From positions 1,364,001-1,428,000 of the forward strand of contig JAESUZ010001723.1 in assembly GCA_017311185.1 (NCBI GenBank): a stretch of DNA of 64,000 nucleotides. The letters run 5' to 3'. The first letter of the stretch is position 1. Every line of letters begins with the position of its first letter. The position numbers and the translations under genes were made by a program. The DNA comes from Proteles cristata cristata (taxonomy: Eukaryota > Chordata > Mammalia > Carnivora > Hyaenidae). Below, one piece after another: positions 34,201 through 46,821 of the stretch. The notes under the pieces are model-generated. The model searched no databases. It worked only from the letters and a program-made list of their open reading frames with translations, and was not told the DNA's origin.

Positions 34201-35135
34201 CTGAACGTGAGACAGGAAACTATCACACCCTAGAGGAGAAAGCAGGAAACAACCTCCTTGACCTCCACCGCAGCAACTTCTTACTTGACACATCCCCAAA
34301 AGCAAGGGAATTAAGAGCAAAAATAAACTGTTGGGACCTCCTCAAGATTAAAAGCTTCTGCACAGCCAAGGAAACAACCCAGAAAATTAATAGGCAACCA
34401 ACGGAATGGGAAAAGATAGTTGCAAATGACATATCAGATAAAGGGTTGATATCCAGAATCTACAAGGAACTCACCAAACTCCACGCCCGAAAAACAAACA
34501 ACCCAGTGAAGAAATGGGCAGAAGATATGAACAGACACTTCTCCAAAGAGGACATCCAGATGGCCAACAGACACATGAAACGATGCTCAGCATTGCTTCT
34601 CATCAGGGAAATACAAATCAAAACCACACTGAGATACCACCTCACGCCAGTCAGAGTGGCTAAAATGAGCAAATCAGAGAACTCTAGATGCTGGCGAGGA
34701 TGTGGAGAAACGGGCACCCTCCTACACTGTTGGTGGGAATGTAAACTGGTACAGCCCCTCTGGAAAACAGTGTGGAGGTTCCTAAGGAAACTAACAATAG
34801 AACTCCCCTATGACCCAGCAATAGCACTGCTAGGAATTTACCCAAGGGATACAGAAATGTTGATCCATAGGAGCACATGTACCCCAATGTTCATAGCAGC
34901 ACTCTCCACAATAGCTAAAACCTAGAAAGAGCCTAAGTGTCCATCAACAGATGAATGGATCAAGAAGATGTGGTTTATCTATACCATGGAATACTACATG
35001 GCAATGAGAAACAATGAAATCTGGCCATGTGTAGCAACATGGATGGACCTTGAGGGTGTTATGCTGAGCGAAATAAGTCAGGCAGAGAAAGACAAATATC
35101 ATATGTGTGCACGTATAGGAGGATTAGGAGGAACT
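31289..35135 (+). pseudogene. L1 ORF2 pseudogene (endonuclease and reverse transcriptase)
   Basis: ORF2 protein cuts target DNA and reverse-transcribes L1 RNA. Seen: intact 345-codon endonuclease block (31289-32326) with NVNGLNAP, CLQETHF, IAGDFNTPL and SDHNALKLE motifs; reverse transcriptase with [22 protein letters not shown] and the catalytic FADD (33400-33411); Cys/Trp-rich C-terminus ([19 protein letters not shown]). Breaks: 1-bp losses near 32322, 32697, 34090 and 34225, a 2-bp loss near 33260, and Trp to TAG at 34923-34925. The end is RIGGLGGT near 35135. All breaks are small, so the insertion is old but well preserved. Confidence 0.94.
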
Positions 35136-35375
35136 TAACAGAGGACCAAGGGGGAGAAGAAGGGCGGAAATGGTGGGGGAAAGGGGGAGAGGCAAACCAT
35201 GAGAGACTCTTGAATGCTGACAAAAACTGAGGACTGGTGGATGTGGGGGGGGAGGAGGGGTGGGCATGGAGGAGGGCACTTGTGGGGATGAGCACTGGGT
35301 GTTATGTGGAAACTAATCTGACAATAAACTATTTGTAAAAAAAAGAAAGAAATAAAACATTAAAATATTAAAAAA
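35136..35375 (+). other. L1 3'UTR and A-rich tail
   Basis: cagaggaccaagggggagaa, G-rich polypurine stretch (35155-35195), gagcactgggtgttatgtgg, signal aataaa in ctgacaataaactatttgta (about 35320-35337), then an A tail with several T/G/C changes up to the TSD. The T in place of the usual AATTTGACAATAAA neighbour reads atctgacaataaa. Confidence 0.85.
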
Positions 35376-35389
35376 AAATACGAGGAATT

Positions 35390-38121
35390 ATCAGGGAATA
35401 CTATGAAAAATTATATGCCAACAAATTGGACAACTTAGAAGAAATGGACAAATTCCTAAACACACACTCACTTCCAAAATTCACACAGGAAGAGATAGGA
35501 AACCTGAGCAGACCCAGAACAACTGAGGAAATTGAATCAGTTATCAAAAATCTCCCAACAAATAAGAGCGCTGGGCCACATGGCTTTCCTGGGGAATTCT
35601 ACCAGACATTTAAAACAGAATTAATATCCATTCTTCTTAAACTATTCCAAAAAATAGAAATCGAAGGAAAACTTCCAGACTCATTTTAGGAAGCCAGCAT
35701 CACTCTGATTCCCAAGCAAGACAGAGACCCAGCAAAAAAGGAGAGGCCAATATCCTTGAGGAATACAGATGCAAAAATCCTCAACAAGATCCTTGCAAAT
35801 CGAATTCAACAGCACATAAAAAGAATTATCCACCAAGATCAAGCGGGATTCATTCCTGGGTTACAGGGCTGGTTCAACATTCGCAAATCAATCAATGTGA
35901 TACATCACATCAACAAAAGAAAAGAGAAAACCATATGATCCCGTCAATAGGTGTAGAAAAAGCATTGGACAAAATACAGCATCCCTTCTTAATAAAGAAT
36001 CTCGAGAAAGTCGGGATAGAAGGAACCTACTTAAACATCATAAAAGCCATCTATGAGAAGCCCTCAGCTAACATCATCCTCATCAGGGAAAAACAGAGCA
36101 TTCCACCTGAGATCAGGAACACGACAGGGATATCCACTCTCACCACTGTTGTTTAACATAGTTCGGGAATCCCGACAGACTCCACCAGAAGCCTACTAGA
36201 ACTGATCCTAGAATTCAGCAAAGATGCAAGGAACAAAAACAAGGTACAGAAATCGGTTGCATTTTTATACACCAACAATGAAGCAACAGAAAGAGAAATC
36301 AACAATCTGATCCCACTCACAGTTGCACAAAAAAACCATGAAATACCTAGGAATAAACCTAAGAGATCTGTATGATGAAAACTATAGAAATCTTATGAAG
36401 GAAATTGAAGAAGAAACAAAGAAATGGAAAAACATCCCATGCTCATGGATGGGAAGAATAAATAGAGTTAAAATGTCATTACTACCCAAAGCAATCGGCA
36501 CATTCAATGCAATCCCAATCAAAATTGCATCAGGATTCTTCTCAAAACTAGAACAAACTATCCTAAAATGTGTATGGAACCACAAAAGAGCCCGAATAGC
36601 CAAAGTCATATTGAAGAAGAATACCAAAACAGGAGATATCACCATCGAAGGTGTTAGCCTCTACTACAAAGCTGTCATCATCAAGACAGTATGGTATTAG
36701 CACAAAAACAGACACATAGACCAATGGAATAGAACTGAGAACTCAGAACTGGACCCAAAAGTATCCAGCAAACTAATATCTGACAAAGGAGGAAAGAACA
36801 TCCAATGGAAAAAAGACAGCCTCTTTACCATATGATTCTGGGAGAACTGGACAGCAACATGCAGAAGAATGAAACTAGATCATTCTCTCACACCATGCTC
36901 AAAAAATACCTCAAAATTGATAAAGGACCTGAGTGTGAAACAGGAAACCATCAAAATCCTAGAGGAGAAAGCAGGAAACAAACTCCTTGACCTCAACCAC
37001 AGCAATTTCTTACTTGACACATCCCCAAAGGCAAGGGAATCAAGAGCAAAAATGAACTATTGGGACCTCATCAAGATTAAAAGTTTCTGCACGACAAAGG
37101 AAACAATCCATAAAACTAATAGGAAACTTACGGAATGGGAAAAGATAGTTGCAAATGACAAATCAGATAATGGGCTAGTACCAAAATCTATAAGGAACTC
37201 ACCAAACTTCACACCCGAAAAACAAACAACCCAGTAAAGAAATGGGCAGAAGATACGAACAGACACTTCTCCAAAGAGGACATCCAGATGGCCAACAGAC
37301 ACATGAAACAATGCTCAGCATTCCTCCTCATCAGGGAAACACAAATCAAAACCACACTGAAATACCACCTCACGCCAGTCAGAGTGGCTAAAATGAGCAA
37401 ATCAGAGAACTCTAGATGCTTGCGAGGATGTGGAGACACAGACACCCTCCTACACTGTTGGTGGGAATGTAAACTGGTACAGCCCCTCTGGAAAACAGTG
37501 TGGAGGTTCCTCAAAAAATTAACAATAGAACTCCCCTATGACCCAGCAATAGCACTGCTAGGAATTTACCCAAGGGATACAGGAGTGCTGATGCACAGGA
37601 GCACATGTACCCCAATGTTCATAGCAGCACTCTCAACAATAGCCAAATCATGGAAAGAGTATAAGTGTCCATCAACAGACGAATGGATCAATTAGATGTG
37701 GTTAATCTATACAATGGAATACTACATGGCAATGAGAAACAATAAAATCTGGCCATGTGTAGCAACATGGATGGACCTTGAGGGTGTTATGCTGAGTGAA
37801 ATAAGTCAGGCAGAGAAGGACAAATATCATATGTTTGCACGTATAGGAGGATTAGGAGGAACTTGACGGAGGAACAAGGGGGAGAAGAAGGGGGAAATGG
37901 TGGGGGAAAGGGAGAGAGGCAAACCATGAGAGACTCTTGAATGCTGACAAAAACTGAGGACTGATGGATGTGGTGGGGAGGAGGGATGGGCATGGAGGAG
38001 GACACTTGTGGGGATGAGCACTGGGTGTTATGTGGAAACTAATTTGACAATAAACTATTTGTAAAAAAAAAAAAAAGAAAAGAAAAAAAAGAAAAGAAAA
38101 GAAAAGAAAAAGAAAAAAAAA
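35390..38121 (+). pseudogene. Host L1, rest of ORF2, 3'UTR and tail
   Basis: Continues the ORF2 interrupted at 28444: [19 protein letters not shown] (35426), [20 protein letters not shown], then [11 protein letters not shown] deletion of about 200 bp at 36160 (catagttcgggaatcccga) removes the part that should hold the catalytic FADD, so its reverse transcriptase is dead. Further blocks at 36323-36700, 36869-37237 and 37288-37695 ([15 protein letters not shown]). 3'UTR to aataaactatttgta near 38063, then a long A tail with G interruptions (to about 38121). Confidence 0.88.
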
Positions 38122-39645
38122 GCGGAAAAACTGAGAGCTTTCCCCCCTGAGATCAGGAACACGACAGGGATGTTCACTCTCACCACTGTTGTTTAATATA
38201 GTGCTGGAAGTCCTAGCATCAGCCATCAGACTACAAAAGGAAATAAAAGGCATCAGAATTGGCAAAGAGGAAGTCAAACTTTTCGCAGATGACATGGTAC
38301 TCTACATGGGAAACCCCACAGACTCCACCAGCAGCCTACTAGAGATGATCCATGAATTCAGCAAAGCTGCAGGATACAAAATCAACATACAGAAATAGGC
38401 TGCATTTTTATACGCCAACAATGAGGCAATAGAAATAGAAATCAAGAATCTGATCCCATTCACAATTGCACAAAAAACATAAAATACCTAGGAATAAACC
38501 TAAGCAACGATGTAAGAGATCTGTATGATGAAAACTATAGAAAACTTATGAAGCAAAGTGAAGAAGACACAAAGAAATGGAAAAACATTCCATGCTCATG
38601 GATTAGGAGAATAAATATTGTTAAAATGTCAATACTACCCAAAGCAATCTACACATTCAATGCAACCCCAATCAAAATTGTACCGGCATTCTTCTCAAAG
38701 CTAGAGCAAACTATCCTAAAATTTGTATGGAACCACAAGACACTGGATAGCCAAAGTCATATTGAAGAAGAAAACCAAAATGGGAGGCATCACCATCCCA
38801 GACTTTAGCCTCTACTACTGTCATCATCAAGACAGTATGATATTGGTACAAAAACAGACACATAGACCAATGGAATAGAACTGAGAACTCAGAATGGGAC
38901 ACACAAATGTATGGCCAACTAATCTCTGACAAAGCGGGAAAGAGTATCCAATGGAAAAAAGACAGCCTCTTTACCAGATGGTGTTTGGAGAACTGGACAG
39001 CAACATGCAGAAGAATGAAACTAGATCATTTTCTCACACCATACTCAAAAATAAACTCACAATGGATAAAGGACCTGAATGGGAGACAGGAAACCATCAA
39101 AATCCTAGAGGAGAAAGCAGGAAACAACCTCCTTGACCTCAACCACAGAAATTTCTAACTTGACACATCCCCAAAAGCAAGGGAATCAAGAGCAAAAATG
39201 AACTGGTGGAACCTCATCAAGATCAAAAGCTTCTGCACGGCAAAGGAAACAATCCATAAATCTAATAGGCAACTGATGGAATGGGAAATGATAGCTGCAA
39301 ATGACATATGAGATAAAGGGCTAGTACCCAAAATCTATTAAGAACTCACCAAACTCCATACCCAAAAAACAAATAATCTAGTGAAGAACTGGGCAGAAGA
39401 CATGAACAGACACTTCTCCAAAGAGGACATCCAGATGGCCAACAGACACATGAAATGATGCTCAGCATCCCTCATCATCAGGGAAAAAACAAATAAAACC
39501 ACAGTGAGATACCACTTCATGCCAGTCAGAGTGGTTAAAGGAAACAAATCAGGAGATTCTAGATGCTGGCAAGGATGTGGAGAGACGGGCAACCTCCTAC
39601 ACTGTTGGTGGGAATGGAAACTGGTGCAGCCTCTCTGGAAAACAG
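38122..39645 (+). mobile_element. L1 ORF2 fragment without ends
   Basis: Begins cggaaaaactgagagctttc directly after the tail of the previous L1 and stops at ctggaaaacagtgt. Blocks: [12 protein letters not shown] (about 38282), [20 protein letters not shown] in a shifted frame (38740), [20 protein letters not shown] (38955), and [18 protein letters not shown] region. Many frameshifts. Its 5' part and 3'UTR are missing; a deletion at the junction with the host L1 is likely. Confidence 0.85.
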
Positions 39646-41300
39646 TGTATCACAGGGGACAACTTAAAAGAGCCCAAGTTCCACCCTCACTATGCCTCCC
39701 TTTGGAGTAGAAAACAGCCTTCCTTCTCTACTGATAAGGGTGTCCTTGCCTTCTTTAAAGATTTCCATAAAGATTTAAAGAGTTATCTTGCAAAGGAAGC
39801 CAATTTTCCCATTACTTCTCCAAGTCTCCAATTAATTCAATCTGTTTCCTTCCCTAGCTATCCCACAACGAATGTGGTAAAAGGCCCTACAGCTATCCAT
39901 AAGGTTAACTCCATGGACTTTCCCTCACCAGGGCTGATCTGGTACTAGTCTTGAATGAGAACTGTCCAGTAGCAGTGAGTAACCCTGAGATTCTGATATA
40001 GTATCATCCTCCAAGTAGATTAGCCAACACAATTTGACAAGTGTACTACACTGGACTCCATTCATCATAAAAGGGATGGGATTTGGACTTACTTCCTCTG
40101 CCTCCTTTGTCTCTGGAAATATGACCTTCAGTAGACTACCCAATATTTTATTTGCCATCATGTTAATATGCATAAAAGTGAAATATGAGCAAGGACCTCA
40201 CTTGAAGATAAAAGGAGTAGAATAATAGATTGGTGCCCACAAGATTAACTGATATAACAATTACTTCATCATCCAGAACACTGGACTGTACAGAAAAACA
40301 GAGAGGACTCTAAAGTAATTCATTGTGCTCTTTTTAAAGACTGGGACACTATGCACATGATGTGATAAATGCTCTGAACCAGGAACCAATATAGCTATAT
40401 TTTTCCCAAAGACAGAACATGGAAGGGGCACTTCTCACTCTCAAACATAATGACTCACTTGCAAATTTTTAGGTTCCAATCTCTTAAGGATTTTTTACTC
40501 CACTGATAATAGAATCCAAGTGAAACATGAATATACCAGATGAGAACACGATTAAATTATGCTGAATCTGAGGTTACCATGAGGCCATTTCACTTTTAAA
40601 TTCTTCCTGCAACTGGCACACAAGGGGGAAAAAAGAGGCAGTTTTGGTACTGGCTGTTGTGTTTAGTTTTTTCTAGTCCTCAAGAAGAAACAGGCTTACT
40701 GCGACATAACAGAAGTGGGGAAACACACAGATGGAACCAAAGGGATCCACAAGGAACATCTAATATTGTCATACACTGTGGTAAAAGTTAATGAAAAAAC
40801 TATATCATCCCTTATCATACTGAACCATCACAGGCTCAAAAACCATAGCTGAGGTGCTAGCTGAAGAAAAAAAGATTTAAAAATGGGTAGTAAAAAAAAA
40901 ATGGAGTTCATTACTGAAAATTAATACCTCCAACCAGGTAGAGAAACATGTCTTATCATCTATTATATATTATTCCTTGCTATATCATATATATATATAT
41001 ATATATACAGGAATTTTAGTCGTTCTTGTCTTCCCTCTTCCTTTCTCACCATTTTTAAAGAGTGTGGTGATAAGATTTAACTTACACTACAGTCCACAAA
41101 TTACAGAAGAGCAAAATAGAAACTTTATGAAGCTAAAGGAGAATATTCTAGAGATTATCAATTTGGAAACACATACTAATTATAAAACCTTGTATACTAA
41201 ATACAAGGTTTAATAACTAAAGTATTAAAAAGAGGGAATTCCATAATTCTAGAATTAGTTAAGACTAAACTTAGTGTCCAAACTGACAGTTTTTAAAATT
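39646..41300. other. Unrecognised sequence, no supported gene
   Basis: Starts atcacaggggacaactta immediately at the L1 break. One plus frame stays open to 39948 (contains FHPHYASLW, FKDFHKDLKSYL) but has no start, no splice evidence and no family I recognise. It may be an old endogenous-retrovirus-like or other repeat. A (TA)n run lies at about 40987-41007. No exon seen. Confidence 0.35.
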
Positions 41301-41317
41301 GTTTAATATTTTTTATT

Positions 41318-41517
41318 TTTTTTTTAACGTTTATTCATTTTTAAGGGAGAGAGACAGAGAATGAGCAGGGAAGGGGCAAAGAGAAAGAGAGACACAGAAT
41401 CCAAAACAGGCTCCAGGCTCCAAGCTGTCAACACAGCGTCGAATGTAAGCCTCGAACTCATGAACCGTGAGACCATGACCAGAGGCAGTTGGACACTTGA
41501 ACCACAGAGGTGTTCCT
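41318..41517 (-). mobile_element. CAN-SINE, old copy
   Basis: Minus-strand SINE: cgtttattcatttttaaggg, ccaggctccaagctgtcaac, then a degraded tRNA-like end (ttggacacttgaaccacaga). Likely TSD gtttaatattttt / gtttaaatttttt. Confidence 0.82.
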
Positions 41518-41519
41518 GT

Positions 41520-41700
41520 TTAAATTTTTTTAAAACCAGAGGTCCAAAAAATTAGAAACTAGAAAATATTACTTAAGAAACTTTAAAACACACTCATAAA
41601 ATAGAAAAGAATGAGAGCTAACAGGGAAAGCCATCAATATAAATTCTTTGTGAAATCAAAACAAACTTCAGAAAGGTCTAATCATGTGAAAATAAATTTT
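41520..41700. other. Gene-free intronic sequence
   Basis: No repeat or exon recognised between two SINEs. Confidence 0.4.
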
Positions 41701-41715
41701 AAAAAGGACCAAAAT

Positions 41716-41951
41716 TGGGGCGCCTGGGTGGCTTAGTCGGTTAAGCGTCCGACTTTCGCTTAGGTCATGATCTCGCGGTTCGTGGGTTGGAGCCCCGCGT
41801 CGGGCTCTGTGCTGACTGCCAGCTCAGAGCCTGGAGCCTGTTTCAGTCTGTGACTCCCTCTCTCTCTGACCCTCCCCTGCTCACGCTGTCTCTCTCTCTC
41901 TCTCCCCCCTAGAAATAAATAAAAATATTTAAATAAATAAATAAATAAAAT
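41716..41951 (+). mobile_element. CAN-SINE, young felid type
   Basis: tggggcgcctgggtggctta head, gtccgactttcgcttaggtc, ctctccccctagaaataaat-type end with AAAT-rich tail. Perfect 15-bp TSD aaaaaggaccaaaat at 41701-41715 and 41952-41966. Confidence 0.95.
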
Positions 41952-42335
41952 AAAAAGGACCAAAATAGTAACAGTGTAAAAGGAAGGACATTATCACAAA
42001 TTGCAGCCAAGATTTTAAAATATCCTAAGAAAAGGATAAAAACTGTACGATCATTTCAATAGATGCAGAAAAAGCATTTTAGAAAGAACATTCATTTGTG
42101 ATTTCTTTAAAAAAAATCCTCAACACAACAGATTTAGAGGGAACATACCTCAACATAATAAAACCCTTATATGAAAAACCACAGCTAACATCGTCCCTAA
42201 TGGGGGAAACAGAGAGCTTTTTCCCTAAGGCCAAGAATACGAGACAAAGATGTCCACTCTCACCACTTTTATTCAACCTAGTACTGAAAGTCCTAGCCAC
42301 AGCAGTCAGACAACAAAAAGAAATAATGGGAATGA

Positions 42336-42546
42336 GGGGCGCCTGGGTGGCTCAGTCGGTTAAGTATCCGACTTAGGCTCAGGTCATAATCTCATGGTCC
42401 GTGGGTTCAAGCCCCGCGTCGGGCTCTGTGCTGACAGCTCAGAGCCTGGAGCCTGCTTCGGATTCTGTATCTCCCTCTCTCTTTGACCCTCCTCTGCTCA
42501 TGCTGTCTCTCTCTCTCTCTCTCTCAAAAATAAATAAAACATTAAA
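42336..42546 (+). mobile_element. CAN-SINE
   Basis: ggggcgcctgggtggctcag head, ttcaagccccgcgtcgggct, CT repeat, caaaaataaataaaac tail. Perfect 21-bp TSD at 42315-42335 and 42547-42567 (core aaataatgggaatga). Confidence 0.95.
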
Positions 42547-43072
42547 AAAAAGAAATAATGGGAATGAAATCAATAAGGAAGAAACAAAACCTTCACTATT
42601 TGCAGATGACATGATACTATATATAGAAAACCTGAAAGATTCTACCAAAAGACTGCCAGAACTGATACACAAATTCAGTAAAGTCATAGGATACAAAATC
42701 AATGTATAGAAATTTATTGCATTTCTATACATCAATAATGAAGCAGCAGAAAGAGAAATTAAGGAATTAATCCCATTTACAATTGCACCTAAACCATAAA
42801 ATATCTAGGAATAAACCTAACCAAAGAGGTGAAATGTCTGTACTCTGAAAACTATAAAACGCTACTGGAAGAAACTGAAGAGGACACAAAGAAATGGAAA
42901 GACACTCATGGATTGAAAGAACAAATATAATTAAAATGTCTATACCGCCCAAAGCAATCTAAACTTTTAATGTAATCCCTATCAAAATACCAACAGCATT
43001 TTTCACAGAGCTAGAACAACCCTATAACTTGTATAGAACCACAAAAGTCCCTGAATAGCCAAAGCAACTTTA

Positions 43073-43485
43073 TTATTTTTTTTTTTGGATTGTTTTTTTT
43101 TTCTTTTTTTTTACAGTTTGTCAAGTTGATTACCATATAACACCCAGTGCTCATCCCAAGTGCCCTCCGCCATGCCCATCACCCACCTTCCCCTCTCCCT
43201 CACCCCCCCTCAGCCCTCAGTTTATTCTCAGCATTCATGAGTCTCATGGTTTGCCTCCCTCCTTCTCCCCAACTATTTTTCCCCTTCTTCTGCTGTTTCG
43301 TCCTCCGTTAACTTCCTCCTAATCCACCGTTATGTGCAAACATACGGTATTTATCCTTCTCTGCCTGACATTTCACTTAGTATAACACCCTCTAGTTCCA
43401 TCCATGTTGCTACAAATGGCCAGATTTCATTCTTTCTCATTGCCATGCAGTATTCCATTGTATAAATATACCACATCTTCTTGAT
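43073..43485 (-). mobile_element. L1, 5'-truncated
   Basis: Poly-T, cagtttgtcaagttgattac, cccagtgctcatcccaagtg, then ORF2 C-terminus in reverse to ccacatcttcttgat. TSD ccaaagcaacttta / ccaaagaaacttta at 43059-43072 and 43486-43499. Confidence 0.92.
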
Positions 43486-43519
43486 CCAAAGAAACTTTAA
43501 AAAAGAAAAGTAAAGCTAG

Positions 43520-43741
43520 GGGCAACTGGGTGGCTCAGTTGGATAAGCGTCTGACTTTAGCTCAGGTCATGATCTCACGGTTCATGGGTTCAAGCCCCGC
43601 ATTGGGCTCTGTGCTAACAGCCAGCTAAGAGCCTGGAGACTGTTTCGGATTCTGTATCTCCCTCTCTCTCTGACCCTCCGCTGCTCACGCTCTCTCTCTC
43701 AGAAATTAAAAAAAAAAAAAATTAAAAAAAATTAAAAAAAA
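43520..43741 (+). mobile_element. CAN-SINE
   Basis: gggcaactgggtggctcagt head, cattgggctctgtgctaaca, CT part, A tail with TT interruptions. TSD aaaagtaaagctag at 43506-43519 and 43742-43755. Confidence 0.93.
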
Positions 43742-43895
43742 AAAAGTAAAGCTAGAGGTAGCACAATTCCAGACTTCCAGTTATATTACAAAGCTGTAGC
43801 AATCAAAATACTTTGGTGTTGGCACAAAAACAGACACAGAGATCAAAAGCACAGAATAAACTCAAACTATATGGTCAGTTCATCTTCTTTGGCCA

Positions 43896-46790
43896 ATTTT
43901 TAATGAGATATTTAGGTTTTTGGTATTGAGTTGTATCAATTCTTTATATATTTTGAATAATAATCCCTTATTGGATATATAATTGGCAAATATCTTCTCT
44001 CATTCAGTAGGTTGCCTTTTTGTTTTATTGATGGTTTCTTTTGCTGTTCAAAAGCTTTTTATTTTGATGTAGTCCCAATAATTTGTTTGCTTTTCTTTCC
44101 TTTGCCTTAGGAGACATGTTTAGAAAAATATTGCTACAGCTGATGTCAAGAGAAATGACTGCCTATGTTCTCTTCTAGGAGTTTCATGGTTTCAGGTCTT
44201 ACCTTTAATCTTCAATCCATTTTTATTTTATTTTCATGTATGGGGTAAGAAAGTGGTCCAGTTTCATTCTTCTGCATGTAGCTGTCCAGTTTTCCCAGCA
44301 TCACTTATTGAAGACATTGTCTTTTCCCCCACTGTATATTCTTGTCACTTTGGCATAGATTAATTGACCATATAAGTATAAGTTTATTTCTGGACTCTAT
44401 TCTATTCCATTGATCATGTGTATCTCTTTTTGTGCTGGTAACATATTGCTTTGATTTCTGCGGCTTTGTAGTATATATCTTAATCGAAGTTCCATAAAAA
44501 TTTCAGTATTATTTGTTCTAGTTCTATGAAAATTAATGTTGGTGTTTTGGCTATCATTATTTGTAATACTTTGTCTTTTCACCTTTATACTAGAGTTAAA
44601 GGTGTTTTATACACCATTACAGTATTAAGATATTCTAAACTAGAGTATATACTTACCTTTACAAGTGTTTTATACCTTCATATGTTTTCATATGAATTAA
44701 TATCACCCTTCAGCACTGCTTATAAAATGTATCTAGTGGATAGTAACCCATCAGCTTTCATTTTTCTGTGAAACTCTTTATTTCTCCTTCATATATGAAA
44801 GATAACTTTGCCAGATAAAGTGTTCTTGGTCGGCAGTTTTTTTCTTTCAGCACTATAAATAGATCATCCCATTTGCTCCTGGCTTGTTAGGCTTCTGCTG
44901 TGAAACTGCTGATAGCTTTATGGAGTTTCCCTTTTATGTAACTACTCTCTTTATCTTGCTCCTTTCAAAACTTTCTCTGTTTTTAACTTTTAACAGCCTG
45001 AAATAATGCATCTTGAAGAAGTCTTCTTTAGGTTGAAATTGTTTAGGAAGCTTTGAGCTTCAAGGACCTAGATGTCTGTATTTCTCCTTAGATTTGGAAA
45101 GTTTTTAGCCACTACTCTAAATTAGTTTTCTAACTCTCTCTCTTCTCCTTTTGGGACTACCACAAGGCATTTATTAGTTCAAAAGGATGATTCCCTGGCC
45201 ATGTGTAGCAACATGGATGGACCTTGAGGGTGTTATGCTGAGCGAAATAAGTCAGGCAGAGAAGGACAAATATCATATGTTTGCACGTATAGGAGGATTA
45301 GGAGGAACTTGATGGAGGATCAAGGGGGAGAAGAAGGGGGGAAATGGTGGGGGAAAGGGAGAGAGGCAAACCATGAGAGACTCTTGAATGCTGACAAAAA
45401 CTGAGGACTGATGGATGTGGGGGGGAGGAGGGATGGGCATGGAGGAGGCACTTGTGGGGATGAGCACTGAGTGTTATGTGGAAACTAATTTGACAATAAA
45501 CTATTTGTAAAAAAAAAAAAGAAAAAAGAAAAGAAAGGATGATTCCATAAACCCTAGAGACTATGTTCATTCCCTTTTTTTTTTTTTTCCCTCTTCTGAC
45601 TGGATACTTTCAAGTGCCTTATAGTTGAGTTCACAGATTTTTTTCCTCTGTTTGATCAAGTCTATTATTGACACGATCAATTAGAGTTTTCATTTTGTTC
45701 ACTGTATTCTTCACCTCTAGAATTTGGTGGGGTTTGTTTTTTGTTTTTTGTTTTTTTTTTGAATTCTATCTCTTTGCTGAACTTCCCATTTTGTTCATAT
45801 GTTCTTTTCCTGATTTCATTATCCATCTATGTTCTCTTGTAGTTGCTGAGCTTCTTTAATAATTATGTTTAATTCCTTTTCAAACAATTTATAGATCTCC
45901 ATTTCTTTTAGGATGGCAAATGGAAAACTAAAGTGCTTCTTTGGTGGTGTCATATTCCTTAATTTTTCTCATTCCTTCAAGTTTTGTGTTGCTGTCTTTT
46001 ATTCAAAGAACTTACCTTCTCTAGTCTTTACTGAGGGGCTTCAGGAGAGAAATGCCTTTACTAGTCAGTGCAACAATAAATTCTGAAGCTCTCTTAGACC
46101 TTTTTATGTGTACTCTTGCTCCACATCTCTTATTCCTGATTTAGTGAGAATTCTTAAGATACCTTCTCTTGATCTCACAAAGACAGGTCAGGTGATCCCT
46201 GGGCAATACCATGAAATGTTCAAGTTGCGTCTTCTCCTGATCCTACAGAGATTGTCTGGCTTTCTGCACAATTGTGAGCCATATGCAAATGTTTGCAACT
46301 CACCACCCATGGGGCACACATAATGCAGTAATAGGAAGAGCAGGTAAGGAATCCAGAACATCTGAGGGGTCCATGGGTCAGTTGGAGGAATCTGTAGGAA
46401 GATGTTTCCACTGTCCATGGGCAGGCTTTTTGGTGGGAGTCTGCAAAGTGGTTAGTTAGTCAAATGTGTGACCCTTCGATGATTTCTTAGCCCGGTTGCT
46501 GTAAGTCCCCACATCTCTTACCTGCTCCCAGCCTCTCTCAACCACTTTGCTGTGCAGATTACCTCAGTATGGTGAGAAAAAAGTGGGCCTCTGGGGCAGC
46601 ATCCTACATAGCTGGAAAGCCAAGTACTCACTATGCTCTCACTTCCCCCAGTGGAAAAATTTCAGGCTGAGTGAATCTCTGTTGGCACTGAGCTGTGACA
46701 CCTTTGGGGAGGGATGACATAGGTAAAGTGAAACTGTTCTTACTCTCTTCAATGTATCTATTCTCAGATTTCTGGCTTCAACAGTGTGCT
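43896..46790 (-). mobile_element. Ancient L1, minus strand, ORF2 to 5' region
   Basis: Reverse ORF2 (tgagttgtatcaattcttta, gcttttctttcctttgcctt, ttctattccattgatcatgt) to about 44560, then 5' region text (tttccaaatctaaggagaaa in sense; catttgctcctggcttgtta, gtgaaactgctgatagcttt) and 5'UTR-like text near 46230 (gattgtctggctttctgcac, gagccatatgcaaatgtttg). Holds the young L1 at 45195. The limits on the right are uncertain. Confidence 0.55.
45195..45533 (+). mobile_element. Young L1, 5'-truncated
   Basis: Starts ctggccatgtgtagcaacat (ORF2 C-terminus), whole 3'UTR, A tail with G. 13-bp TSD aaaggatgattcc at 45182-45194 and 45534-45546. Confidence 0.95.
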
Positions 46791-46821
46791 AATGTTTCTT
46801 CAGTGTAATCCCAGCAATGCA

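Larger units (their letters stand above)
28445..35375 (+). mobile_element. Nearly full-length L1 inserted in an older L1
   Basis: A 6.9-kb plus-strand L1 with 5'UTR (28445-30349), ORF1 (30350-31292), ORF2 (31289-35135), 3'UTR and A-rich tail (to 35375). The 14-bp TSD aaatacgaggaatt lies at 28431-28444 and 35376-35389; removing the element and one copy restores continuous ORF2 of the host L1 (..aaatacgaggaattatcagg..). ORF1 and ORF2 carry frameshifts and stops, so it cannot now move by itself. It is antisense to DOCK3. Confidence 0.95.
41967..43895 (+). mobile_element. Older L1 ORF2, reverse transcriptase part
   Basis: tcatttcaatagatgcagaa, ggaacatacctcaacataat ([18 protein letters not shown]), the [15 protein letters not shown] block near 42599, and wnhk-type region near 43030. 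Interrupted by a SINE (42336), a minus-strand L1 end (43073) and a SINE (43520). Ends near ggtcagttcatcttctttgg. Decayed, with many frameshifts. Confidence 0.85.

Noticed and set aside
39577..39948. Open frame at the L1 break as a gene
   Set aside because: Begins inside L1 ORF2, no own start, no family match.
41716..41800. tRNA genes (tRNA-like heads)
   Set aside because: These are SINE heads derived from tRNA; they are followed by SINE bodies and A tails, and lack a proper tRNA fold at the 3' side.
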